Below the pieces are notes generated by a model. The model saw only the letters and a program-made list of their open reading frames with translations. It was not told the DNA's origin and ran no database searches. Position numbers and translations under genes: made by a program. Source: Cohnella lupini (GTDB lineage: Bacteria > Bacillota > Bacilli > Paenibacillales > Paenibacillaceae). Taken from it: DNA of 64,000 nt. Shown here in pieces: positions 35,616 to 43,580 of this stretch; the first letter of the stretch is position 1; every line of letters starts with the position of its first letter. The stretch lies in contig NZ_QRDY01000009.1 of the NCBI RefSeq assembly GCF_003386205.1, forward strand, positions 124,001-188,000, given 5' to 3'.

Positions 35616-35842
35616 AGAAAAATAGACCCCTTTATAAGATCGTTTATCTTTATTGTACCCAATAGTTTCATGCCGCTATTATCCGATGAGCGGTTATTTG
35701 TAATCTTTTTGCGCGGATCGCGCGGTTCCATCCCCGGTTTACCACTTTGTTTAGCGAATCGGCACTACCTTTGTCACCGTCGCAGGGAGCCGCGATTCCG
35801 TCTCGAATTACATTAATAATACTTGCGAATGGAGTGATTGCC

Positions 35843-36385
35843 GTGAACGCGAGACTTATCAAAACCAAGGAAGCTTCCGAACGGTTGGGCGTCAGCCAGA
35901 CGACCGTCAAACGCTGGGCTTCCCAATACCCCTCTTCCTTCCCTAAGGATCGTCTGGGACATTACGTCTTCTCCGAACGGGAGATCAGCTTGCTTCTATA
36001 TATCAAGGACGAGGTCGATCAAGGAAACGCTTTGGAGCAGATCGTGCTCCCCGTCCCCCTCTCCGCCAGCGAGCCGCGCAGATCAGAGGTCGACTTGTTC
36101 GAGCTCGAGGAGCCTGAAATCTTGTCCCGTATTCGCGAGGTCGAGCGCTCGCTGACCCAGAAAGCCGACGAGGTCGTCTCCGCGCAAGTATTGCAGCATC
36201 GCTCCGAGTTGGACGAACTGCGCCAGATGGTCGCCCAGCTCGCCGCATCCGTGGAGAATCTCCAAGGTACAAGCTCCAAGTCGGACATGCCGCGAGAAGA
36301 ATTCCGTCTCCCCGCCCCCGGTCAACCCCTCGGACAAGCTTCGTCTCCAGCCAGAAAACGCGGCTTCTTTAAGTCTTTTTTCTGA
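35843..36385 (+). CDS. RacA-like MerR-type DNA-binding protein
   Basis: The GTG at 35843 with GGAG eight bases upstream gives 180 residues. The N-terminus is a MerR-like helix-turn-helix (TKEASERLGVSQTTVKRWAS, then LGHYVFSEREISLLLYIKDE), similar in order to B. subtilis RacA. A coiled-coil stretch (about 95-145, EILSRIREVERSLTQKADEV) and a Pro-rich linker lead to a basic-aromatic C-terminus (KRGFFKSFF) that could attach to the membrane. RacA anchors chromosome origins at the cell pole in sporulation; this role is inferred here, and other MerR-like proteins share the layout. Confidence 0.65.
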   Translation: MNARLIKTKEASERLGVSQTTVKRWASQYPSSFPKDRLGHYVFSEREISLLLYIKDEVDQGNALEQIVLPVPLSASEPRRSEVDLFELEEPEILSRIREVERSLTQKADEVVSAQVLQHRSELDELRQMVAQLAASVENLQGTSSKSDMPREEFRLPAPGQPLGQASSPARKRGFFKSFF

Positions 36386-36631
36386 ATTCCGGGAGGAATG
36401 GATATTATCGCATAGTCTTGACGATATTCCCAGCGAAGCTCCGACATAAATGTTTAAAAACCGACGGAAACCATCAAACTTTATTCCTTCGTCTAACGTC
36501 TATTAGTTAACCAAAGAGAACAGACAGCGAAATCGGTCCAATCGGGCGGGGATGGGGATCCCTCCTGCTTGGACCATCCCCAAGCGCCTCTCGTTTCTGA
36601 ATTGGAAAGCGGAGCTGTGGAGGAACTTGCA

Positions 36632-37618
36632 ATGCGGGGAAAACCGAAAAGAAAGACTAAAAAACGTACCTTATCGGGTATGCTCTTCTTCATTGCGCTT
36701 GCATTGGGGTTATGGGGCTTGTCCGTACAGCAGGGATGGAACATCAACGGATTGATAGGCGGGGAGGTTTACGCCGATTCCGGCGCACCGACGGCGACAT
36801 CCGAACCAACGGAGTCCAATCCGGCCACCGAATCGCCTTCGCCGAGCACGACTCCTGAGCCCGAGGTAACGGCTCCGACGCCTAAACCTAGTCCTAGCAC
36901 GACGCCGAGCCCGAGCCCGCCACCAAGTCCAACACCTAAACCTGATCCTAGTCCAACGCCTAAGCCGAATTCCGGGAACACCGGCACGCACGGCGACAAG
37001 TACGAAGGCCGCAAGCTAATCGCGCTGACCTTCGATGACGGACCCGACGGGAAATACACGCCTCAAATTTTGGATATCTTGAAAGAATACAAAGCAAAAG
37101 CCACTTTCTTCGTCGTCGGTCCTCAGGTAAAGAAATTTCCGGACATCGCGAAACGCATCATCGAAGAAGGCCACACCATCGGCAATCATTCCTGGAGTCA
37201 TAGCGATCTGACCAAGCTGTCGGATAAGAAGCTCGCGGTAGAAATAGACAAAACGCAACAAGCCGTCTTCGACGCCACCGGCGTTACCCCGGCGGTCGTT
37301 CGCGCTCCTTATGGCGCAATCTCCGATAAAGTGCTGAAAGCCATTCACTCGATGCATCTAAAGCATGTGTATTGGACCGTCGATACGCTGGATTGGGACG
37401 GAGCTTCCGTATCGAACATGCACGAGAACGTGATGTCCAATACCCACAAAGGCGGCGTGATCCTTATGCACTCCTTTGGCGGCCGCAAGCATGCGATCGA
37501 GCATACGGTTAAGCTGCTTCCGTCCATAATTAAAGATCTTACCGCCAAAGGGTATGAATTCGTCACGGTCGAGGAATTGATCGAGTCCGAGCAATTCCAT
37601 CCTTCGGTCATTAAGTAA
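36632..37618 (+). CDS. Membrane-anchored polysaccharide deacetylase (NodB domain)
   Basis: The start at 36632 (GGAGG eight bases upstream) gives 328 residues. A basic tip (RGKPKRKTKKR) and a hydrophobic segment (about 16-36) form a signal anchor, followed by a Ser/Thr/Pro repeat linker of about 70 residues that likely spans the wall. The NodB domain has all motifs: TFDDGPD, HSWSH, RAPYG and LMHS. It should deacetylate peptidoglycan or another N-acetylated glycan. The degenerate repeat set G begins directly at its stop codon. Confidence 0.92.
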   Translation: MRGKPKRKTKKRTLSGMLFFIALALGLWGLSVQQGWNINGLIGGEVYADSGAPTATSEPTESNPATESPSPSTTPEPEVTAPTPKPSPSTTPSPSPPPSPTPKPDPSPTPKPNSGNTGTHGDKYEGRKLIALTFDDGPDGKYTPQILDILKEYKAKATFFVVGPQVKKFPDIAKRIIEEGHTIGNHSWSHSDLTKLSDKKLAVEIDKTQQAVFDATGVTPAVVRAPYGAISDKVLKAIHSMHLKHVYWTVDTLDWDGASVSNMHENVMSNTHKGGVILMHSFGGRKHAIEHTVKLLPSIIKDLTAKGYEFVTVEELIESEQFHPSVIK

Positions 37619-37802
37619 TAACGTTACGGTAGAACTTTATTTGACTTCATGTGCGCACTCTCGAGATCTTAAGGTTACGGCATCACTCTATTGCCCCAAT
37701 CGCACTCGCAAGCAACGGAGAATTGGCAAGATAACGTTACCCCATCACTCTAACGACCTCGTAGTCCTACTGTTTCGAAAAATAGAGTGATGGTGCAACG
37801 TT
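37619..37802. repeat. Set G: degenerate repeats starting TAACGTTACGG, with 21-bp inverted repeat
   Basis: TAACGTTACGG at 37619 and TAAGGTTACGG at 37670 are 51 bases apart; a third copy TAACGTTACCC is at 37732 and a fourth is inverted (37782-37802). The third and fourth share TAACGTT..CATCACTCTA as near-perfect 21-base arms (two mismatches) around 29 bases. The 51-base spacing and the position after a stop codon recall arrays A-F, but the copies are poor. Confidence 0.55.
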
Positions 37803-37821
37803 ATGAATTCGGCAAACAGAT

Positions 37822-37859
37822 GAACTGGCAGACCTCATTCCTTTAGGGTCTGCCAGTTC
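37822..37859. terminator. Bidirectional terminator between deacetylase and methyltransferase genes
   Basis: GAACTGGCAGACC (37822-37834) pairs with GGTCTGCCAGTTC (37847-37859); TTCTTTC follows on the plus strand. Confidence 0.85.
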
Positions 37860-37878
37860 TTCTTTCTATGTCAATCCA

Positions 37879-38469
37879 TTACGCTACTGCATACACGTAA
37901 ACCTTAGTCCGATACAAATCCTTGCAGGTCACTACCCGCTCCGGCTCCCAGCCGGGCAAAGCAAAGCACACGCTGATCACGCGGGCGCCGGTCCTCATCC
38001 GATCCTCCAGGATGGGGCCAAACCTCTTCATTGCCCCCGGATAGAGATAGCAGACGACGATACTCGCATCCTCGTAAGAATACTTGTAAATGTCTCCTTT
38101 ACGGAACTCTACCGTTGTCCGTGAATCCGACGTCCTGTCTGCCCCTCGCATCGAAACCCCGTAAGTCAGCCAGACCAGGATCTTCGACGCCTGCAGGGGG
38201 ATTGCCGAATTCTCGAGGCCGACCAACCGCCAGCCTTTGCAATACCGTGCAATATGGATGCCTAGCGTTCCCCAACCCGAGCCCGCCTCTACGAGCAAGC
38301 CCGGTCCGGAGAACCGGTTCACCTCATCCGCGACGGCTCGACGAACCCGCCTCGACGTAGGCATCGGCGAGATGCCGTTCTTCCAACTATAGTACACGAT
38401 GGACAAGGCTGCCCCTAACGCGAGCACTATCAGCAGAATGGACAATATCTGATACGGATTAGCCTGCAA
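37879..38469 (-). CDS. Membrane-anchored class I SAM methyltransferase-like protein
   Basis: The 196-residue protein starts with a transmembrane segment (about residues 8-28) and has a Rossmann-type methyltransferase core: GLLVEAGSGWGTLGIHIARY is motif I, RLVGLENSAIPLQASK motif II, and VEFRKGDIYKYSYEDASIVV the following strands. The motif I VEAGSGWG differs a little from the usual E/DxGxGxG but fits. Substrate unknown. It is convergent with the deacetylase gene and divergent from the phosphotransferase-like gene. Confidence 0.75.
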   Translation of the reverse strand: MQANPYQILSILLIVLALGAALSIVYYSWKNGISPMPTSRRVRRAVADEVNRFSGPGLLVEAGSGWGTLGIHIARYCKGWRLVGLENSAIPLQASKILVWLTYGVSMRGADRTSDSRTTVEFRKGDIYKYSYEDASIVVCYLYPGAMKRFGPILEDRMRTGARVISVCFALPGWEPERVVTCKDLYRTKVYVYAVA

Positions 38470-38596
38470 TGCCCATTCCCCCGCTCTTTCCAGGTAACTA
38501 TCTATTTATCGTTCGATTATACGTCTACGGATACCCGCTCTCAATCCTCATAATAGCAGGTATCCTCAATTTTAAAAACTCAGACCAAGAAAACGC

Positions 38597-38626
38597 TTGC
38601 AATCATCTGCTCTTCCGAGATAAAAT
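38597..38626 (+). promoter_or_regulatory. Promoter for the phosphotransferase-acetyltransferase operon
   Basis: TTGCAA (38597-38602) and TAAAAT (38621-38626) are separated by 18 bases. The transcript would start near 38633 and carry a leader of about 200 bases with a short open frame and a terminator. Confidence 0.7.
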
Positions 38627-38658
38627 GGGAGTTACTTACATTGAAGGGAGTGAACGGC

Positions 38659-38712
38659 ATGCAAAGCTTGTCTACGGTTTCGACTTTTACGATTAAGGTG
38701 ATCGACAACTGA
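38659..38712 (+). CDS. Possible leader peptide, 17 aa
   Basis: An ATG with AAGGGAG upstream opens a 17-codon frame (MQSLSTVSTFTIKVIDN) about 25 bases after the promoter. It is rich in Ser and Thr codons. The stop lies four bases before CTGCGG, which can pair with CCGCAG in the downstream terminator stem. The arrangement suggests attenuation of the operon; the signal is unknown, and whether the peptide is made is inferred. Confidence 0.45.
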   Translation: MQSLSTVSTFTIKVIDN

Positions 38713-38763
38713 ATGCTGCGGGCGGGTTGAATCCGTCTGCGACCCCTGAAGGATAAGCCGCTC

Positions 38764-38792
38764 ACCGCAGGCATAGCCTGGCGGTTTTTTTG
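38764..38792 (+). terminator. Leader terminator before the phosphotransferase-like gene
   Basis: ACCGCAGGC pairs with GCCTGGCGGT (one bulged base) and is followed by TTTTTTT. It lies between the leader frame and the GTG at 38841. CTGCGG at 38716-38721 can pair with CCGCAG at 38765-38770, giving an alternative fold. Confidence 0.75.
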
Positions 38793-38840
38793 TGCGCAAA
38801 TAAGGGGATTTTACCAGCAAACAACGAGGAGACGTGGTGC

Positions 38841-39848
38841 GTGCTACAATTGAAGTACCTATTCGACAATGCCGATCTAGCTAAAATGATTTTGAAGAAC
38901 TGGGAGTTCGACGAGGCTTCGATCGATCTTCTCCGTTATTACAGAATCTCGTCCAACGCCGTATATCCCTTCCGGAGCAAGGGCAGCGCTCGGCTACTAA
39001 GATTTGCCCCGAAGTCGGAGAAGCGCAAGGATCAAATTCTGGCCGAGCTTGAATTCACCGCTTATCTGCGTTCGCGGAACTATGCTGCGCTTGAATCGGT
39101 TCCCTCCCTTGAAGGTATGGAGCTGATTGAGACAGGAACTCCGTGGGGTGAGTATTACGCCAGCGTTTTCCGGCGCGTATCGGGCGAGCAGCTCGACAAA
39201 ACCGATCTTGGCGATGCCGTCATTCGCAGCTATGGGCAAGCATTAGGCCGACTCCATCGTCTATCAAGCGAGTACTCGCCTGCGCACCATGTAAGGTGGT
39301 CGTACAGCGATGCCCTTTGCTGGATGCAGGAAGTTTTGCTTGGCTTCCCCGAGGAAACGGTAGCGTTAGAGGAAATTCATCTGCTGAAGCAATACTTCTC
39401 CACCGTTCCGGTCACCCGCCATAATTTCGGTTTAATCCATTATGATTTCGAATTCGACAACGTCTTTTATGATCCGGAAAAAGGTGCCTGCAACGTGATC
39501 GATTTCGATGATTCCATGTATCATTGGTATGCGATGGATCTGGAGCAAGCTTTCGATTGCATCCGGGAGCATTTTTCAGACGAAAGATTCCCTAGCAAAA
39601 AACAATGCTTCATGGATGGCTATCTGGCGGAATATGAGGTTATGGATGATTATGAGACCATTCTTCCCGCATGCGGGAGGTTCGCGAACTTGTACGGTTA
39701 CGTTCGTATTCTGAGATCGGCATCGGAAATATGGGCTAACGAGCCCGAATGGTTGCGAGAGCTAAGAGTGAAATTGGCAGTTGGTTTGCAGGTCCGATCA
39801 TCCGGATTCGGCATGAAGCTTGCAGGAGAAACGAGGGATTGGACATGA
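38841..39848 (+). CDS. Aminoglycoside phosphotransferase/HSK2-like kinase
   Basis: The GTG at 38841 with GAGGA ten bases upstream gives 335 residues. The C-terminal half has the choline/aminoglycoside kinase motifs: the Brenner-type FGLIHYDFEFDNVFYD (catalytic Asp and Asn) and VIDFDDSMYHWYAMDLEQAF (metal-binding Asp). The N-terminal lobe has weak similarity only. These enzymes phosphorylate small hydroxyl compounds; the substrate here is not known and antibiotic resistance is not implied. It overlaps the following GNAT gene at ATGA, so both are translationally coupled. Confidence 0.83.
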   Translation: MLQLKYLFDNADLAKMILKNWEFDEASIDLLRYYRISSNAVYPFRSKGSARLLRFAPKSEKRKDQILAELEFTAYLRSRNYAALESVPSLEGMELIETGTPWGEYYASVFRRVSGEQLDKTDLGDAVIRSYGQALGRLHRLSSEYSPAHHVRWSYSDALCWMQEVLLGFPEETVALEEIHLLKQYFSTVPVTRHNFGLIHYDFEFDNVFYDPEKGACNVIDFDDSMYHWYAMDLEQAFDCIREHFSDERFPSKKQCFMDGYLAEYEVMDDYETILPACGRFANLYGYVRILRSASEIWANEPEWLRELRVKLAVGLQVRSSGFGMKLAGETRDWT

Positions 39849-41407
39849 CGAATACATTAAGACCGCTACGGCTACCGGACGATTACTCGGCGTTGGCGAA
39901 ATTATTGAACACCCATTGGTCCGAGCCTACTTCGGCGGAGAGGCTGGAAGAGGATGACGCCAAGCTGTACGAGGTTGGCGTTACTTACAAGGACGATAAC
40001 GGACAACTCGCCGGATATGACCGTACCCGATACGTCGCGGTGACGGAACAGGACGAGATCGTAGGCTTCGTCTGGTCTTGGCGAGCTCCCTGGACGGAGC
40101 CCGGGGCTCTCAACAATACGCTTATTGTCGCCGAGTCTTACCGTAATCAAGGCGTCGGTCAGCTTCTGCTCCGGCATGCCGCGGAATGGGGAACCGGTCT
40201 TGGAGCGACGAAGCTCTATGCCGAGATTTGGGACGACAGTCCGGATTCTCTTGGATTCGTCAAGCGCAGAGGATTCACGGAGGAGCGGCAATCTTACCAA
40301 TCGGTGCTGGATCTTGGGAAAATAGACTTCGAGAACATCGGCGACGATCAGCTCTTCGCTCGGCTGGCGAGCGACGGCGTGCGGTTCTCGACATTGGCCG
40401 ATGAACCCGATGACGGCGAGCTGAAGCTATACGAGCTCTATAAGGGGACGCTTGTCGACATTCCCGGATTTACCGGCGAAGTACCGGTGATCGACGAATG
40501 GCGGAAATGGTATCTGCAGGCGGATGGTTATGCCCCCGAACAGGTGATCATCGCCGTGGCCGGAGACAAATACGCAGGGGTAACCAACGTCCTGCACAAC
40601 AAGACGACGAACGGCATGTACCATGAGTATACCGGCGTCGGCAGGAATTACCGCGGACGCGGAATCGCCCGGGCATTAAAGCTGAAAGCCATCCGCCTTG
40701 CCCGGCAACGCGACGCGGCCTATATCCGCACGGACAACGACTCTACGAATGCTCCCATTCTGCGCATTAACCAGAGCTTAGGCTATGTTCCGCTGAGAGG
40801 GATGATTAGGATCGTGGCTAGTCTTGCCGATGTAATCCCGCATACCTTGAAGAATCGAGCACCTCGAATCGAGGGAGACGGCATTGTTTTGCGCTATGCG
40901 CGGGAGTCGGATCTGGAGTCTTACCTTGCTTTCCTGCGGGATCCCGAGATGAGTCGGTTAACGGGCTCGCAAGCGGAATTCACGACCGAGCAGATAACGG
41001 CATGGATTCGAAAAATTAGCGTGCCCAATGACGATCGGGCGGATTTCGTAATCGCGCTTGCGGATACGGATGAAGTGATCGGCGAAGTCGTGCTGAACGA
41101 GGTCGACTCCGACAACCGCAGCGCGAACATTCGCATTGCCATCCAAGGGAATTCCCATCGAGGCAAAGGATACGGGACCCAAGCGATGATTCATATGCTT
41201 CGGCACGGTTTCGAAACGCTACGGTTACACCGTATCCACTTGGGCGTGTATGCTTTCAATCCGCGCGCGATTCACGTGTACGAGAAGCTCGGCTTCCGCC
41301 GCGAAGGGGTCGAGCGCGACGCCCTGTATCAGAACGGGGAGTTTCACGACATGATTATGATGGCTATGCTGGAAGAGGAGTACCGCTCTTTGTACGGGGT
41401 TAGTTAG
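39845..41407 (+). CDS. Triple-GNAT acetyltransferase
   Basis: The 520-residue protein contains three acetyl-CoA-binding GNAT folds in tandem. The first (about 4-155) has VAESYRNQGVGQLLLRHAAE, the second (about 165-340) GVGRNYRGRGIARALKLKAI, and the third (about 350-515) GNSHRGKGYGTQAMIHMLRH followed by AFNPRAIHVYEKLGFRREGV, typical of RimJ/RimL-type enzymes. Two-domain GNATs (MshD-like) are common, three in one chain is uncommon. The ATG overlaps the stop of the kinase-like gene. Substrates are unknown. Array E follows 53 bases after the stop. Confidence 0.87.
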   Translation: MTNTLRPLRLPDDYSALAKLLNTHWSEPTSAERLEEDDAKLYEVGVTYKDDNGQLAGYDRTRYVAVTEQDEIVGFVWSWRAPWTEPGALNNTLIVAESYRNQGVGQLLLRHAAEWGTGLGATKLYAEIWDDSPDSLGFVKRRGFTEERQSYQSVLDLGKIDFENIGDDQLFARLASDGVRFSTLADEPDDGELKLYELYKGTLVDIPGFTGEVPVIDEWRKWYLQADGYAPEQVIIAVAGDKYAGVTNVLHNKTTNGMYHEYTGVGRNYRGRGIARALKLKAIRLARQRDAAYIRTDNDSTNAPILRINQSLGYVPLRGMIRIVASLADVIPHTLKNRAPRIEGDGIVLRYARESDLESYLAFLRDPEMSRLTGSQAEFTTEQITAWIRKISVPNDDRADFVIALADTDEVIGEVVLNEVDSDNRSANIRIAIQGNSHRGKGYGTQAMIHMLRHGFETLRLHRIHLGVYAFNPRAIHVYEKLGFRREGVERDALYQNGEFHDMIMMAMLEEEYRSLYGVS

Positions 41408-41460
41408 AGAGACGGCGGACGGCGGGCAACTGGCGGGTAGTGGGCTGGGTAGCTGCGGAT

Positions 41461-41715
41461 GGCGGAGTTAACGAGCTTTCTTCGTTATTTCGGCGCATTG
41501 AGCCCGCGAGTGCCGGAGTTATCGAGCTTTCTTTGTTAATTCTGAGCATTGGGCCCGCGAGTGCCGGAGTTATCGAGCTTTCTTTGTTAATTCTGAGCAT
41601 TGGGCCCGTGAGTGGCGAAGTTATCGAGCTTTCTTTGTTAATTCTGAGCATTGGGCCCGTGGGTGCCGGAGTTATCGAGCTTTCTTCGTTAATTCTGCGC
41701 ATTGGGCCCATGGGT
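41461..41715. repeat. Array E: 51-bp tandem repeat, five units
   Basis: The GAG of GGAGTTA recurs at 41465, 41516, 41567, 41618 and 41669, exactly 51 bp apart. Each unit has GGAGTTATCGAGC, then TTAATTCTG and CATTGGGCCC. The block order matches arrays C and F. Open frames cross it on both strands. It lies between the GNAT gene and a terminator. Confidence 0.95.
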
Positions 41716-41756
41716 GACTATCTCCGGCGCAATTTGCAGGCTATATATTTGAATCG

Positions 41757-41797
41757 AAACGGCAGACCCGAGCGAAAACTCGAGCTGCCGTTTTTTT
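41757..41797 (+). terminator. Terminator after array E
   Basis: AAACGGCAG pairs with CTGCCGTTT, with CGAG/CTCG pairing inside, followed by seven Ts. It ends transcription from the kinase-GNAT operon after the array. Confidence 0.88.
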
Positions 41798-41838
41798 GAT
41801 TGTGCGCCTAAGATTCAAAGGTTTTATCTTTTCCCCGC

Positions 41839-41869
41839 TTTACATTCACGTTGCGTGAAGGTTTACAAT
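41839..41869 (+). promoter_or_regulatory. MerR-type promoter with 19-bp spacer and dyad
   Basis: TTTACA (41839-41844) and TACAAT (41864-41869) are 19 bases apart, the long spacer typical of MerR-activated promoters. Within it TTCACG-TTG-CGTGAA is a perfect dyad (41845-41859). The downstream gene encodes a MerR protein, so autoregulation by DNA distortion is likely. Confidence 0.8.
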
Positions 41870-41890
41870 AAGCAAACGGAGGTGATGAAC

Positions 41891-42901
41891 ATGAAAATCA
41901 ATGAGGTCGCGAAGAGGCTCAAAATCTCGCCGCGTTCGATACGCTTCTACGAGGAGAAAGGGTTGATCTCTCCTGCCAAAGAGCCGGGTAACCTCTACCG
42001 GTCATTCTCGGAGAAAGATATCTGGCGACTTCAGACCATTATTTCTCTTAGGGAGGCGGGAATGCCCGTCGCGGATATTCGACCGGCTCTGGAGCAGTCC
42101 GATGACGACAATACGGAGGAACTCCGTTATTACCTGGAGCTGCAGAGATCCGTCATGATGTCGGAGTGGTTGCAGATTAAGCAAGTTATCGAAACGACGG
42201 ATCATATGATCGAATTGCTCGGAACGAAAAAAACGTTGCCGCTCGGGCACGTTTTTCGGTTGGCGGAGGAGTCGAAGCAACTGCGAGAACAGCGCGGCAA
42301 TTGGAAGGACAAGTGGAATTACAATGAGCAAGCGCCTACGCACGATGAACGGGTAGCCGCAAACTCGGGGACGTATGCCGACTACGATCATGCGTTGGAT
42401 CTGATCGTCCGGTCAGTATCTCCGCAAGCCGGAGAAAAGGGGCTCGATATCGGCACCGGAACCGGAAATTTGGCGGCCAAGTTTATGGAGCGGGGAGCCT
42501 CGATGTCGGGGATCGACCAATCCAAAGAAATGCTTCGGCAATGCCGACGGAAGCTTCCCGCGCTGGAAACGAGAATCGGCAATTTCCTGGCCTTGCCCTA
42601 CCTCGAAGAGCAATTCGACTTCGTCGCGTCGAGCTTCGCCTTTCACCATCTGAACTCCGACCAACAGCTCCTTGCGTTAGAAGAAATTCGCAGGGTGTCC
42701 AAGCCTAACGGACGAATCAGCATAGCGGCTTTAATAAATTCGGATGCTCGAAGCGGAAGCGCTAGCGATAATCCCCACTACCCGGAACTCCGAACGTTGG
42801 TCCGCTGGTTCGAAGTTAACGGGTATCGGGTGGAAACCATTCAAATTAACGACTTGCTCCATATCGTCAACGCCAATAAGGAGGGTCGGCAGCATGCCTG
42901 A
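41891..42901 (+). CDS. MerR regulator fused to SAM-dependent methyltransferase
   Basis: The ATG at 41891 has GGAGGTGA upstream. Residues about 1-70 are a MerR helix-turn-helix (MKINEVAKRLKISPRSIRFY), followed by a helical linker. Residues about 135-330 form a class I methyltransferase with motif I GLDIGTGTGNLAAKFMERGA, and FAFHHLNSDQQLLALEEIRR later. The fusion suggests that SAM, a methyl acceptor or a methylated product acts as the sensed ligand, which is inference. Its 3' end overlaps the next methyltransferase gene by 8 bases. Confidence 0.88.
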   Translation: MKINEVAKRLKISPRSIRFYEEKGLISPAKEPGNLYRSFSEKDIWRLQTIISLREAGMPVADIRPALEQSDDDNTEELRYYLELQRSVMMSEWLQIKQVIETTDHMIELLGTKKTLPLGHVFRLAEESKQLREQRGNWKDKWNYNEQAPTHDERVAANSGTYADYDHALDLIVRSVSPQAGEKGLDIGTGTGNLAAKFMERGASMSGIDQSKEMLRQCRRKLPALETRIGNFLALPYLEEQFDFVASSFAFHHLNSDQQLLALEEIRRVSKPNGRISIAALINSDARSGSASDNPHYPELRTLVRWFEVNGYRVETIQINDLLHIVNANKEGRQHA

Positions 42902-43580
42902 TCACGAGAAAGTATATAGACAAGAAGCAGCCCAATATCATGAATTAATCGCTAAACAACCGGACTTAAAAACAGTCATCGAGGAAATCAGGCCAATAAA
43001 AGGACTGGATATCGTGGATTTGGGAGCTGGGACGGGTAGGCTAACGATGGTATTCGCCCCGGAATCCCTCTCCATTATCGCGCTCGATGCCTCCGCCGCC
43101 ATGCTGGAAATCACGGCAGAACGGTTAAGCGTCGCCGGATTGCGCAATGGGTCCACTCAAGTGTCCGATCACCGCAAACTCCCTCTGCCGGACCGAAGCG
43201 CGGATGTCGTCGTCTCCGGCTGGAGTATCTGCTACTTAACAAACAAGAACATTCCCGAATGGGAGCACAACCTGGACGAGGTCATTCGAGAGATCAAACG
43301 CATTCTACGCCCCGGCGGAACGGTTGTCATACTCGAGACGATGGGCACCGGCTTCGAGACTCCTAACCCTCCGGATTTCTTGTTACCCTACTATGCTGCC
43401 TTAGTAGACAAGTATGGCTTCTCTTTTCGTTGGATCCGCGCCGACTACGAGTTCGAGAGCATCGGACAAGCCGAGCGGCTAACCCGCTTCTTCTTCGGAG
43501 ACGAGCTCGCGGACCGGGTCGTCGAACAAAATCTCGTGCGCTTGCCCGAATGCGCCGGGATTTGGTGGTTACACATTTAG
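42894..43580 (+). CDS. Class I SAM-dependent methyltransferase
   Basis: The 228-residue protein has the methyltransferase motif I in IVDLGAGTGRLTMVFAPES, motif II IIALDASAAMLEITAERL and a motif near ILRPGGTVVILETMGTG. The ATG at 42894 with GGAGGG upstream lies inside the end of the MerR-fusion gene (8-base overlap), so they are coupled and probably act together. Its end overlaps the convergent alpha-galactosidase gene by 4 bases. The substrate is unknown. Confidence 0.87.
   Translation: MPDHEKVYRQEAAQYHELIAKQPDLKTVIEEIRPIKGLDIVDLGAGTGRLTMVFAPESLSIIALDASAAMLEITAERLSVAGLRNGSTQVSDHRKLPLPDRSADVVVSGWSICYLTNKNIPEWEHNLDEVIREIKRILRPGGTVVILETMGTGFETPNPPDFLLPYYAALVDKYGFSFRWIRADYEFESIGQAERLTRFFFGDELADRVVEQNLVRLPECAGIWWLHI

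Noticed and set aside
41400..41799. Open frames on both strands over array E
   Set aside because: Repeat-derived, without ribosome sites.
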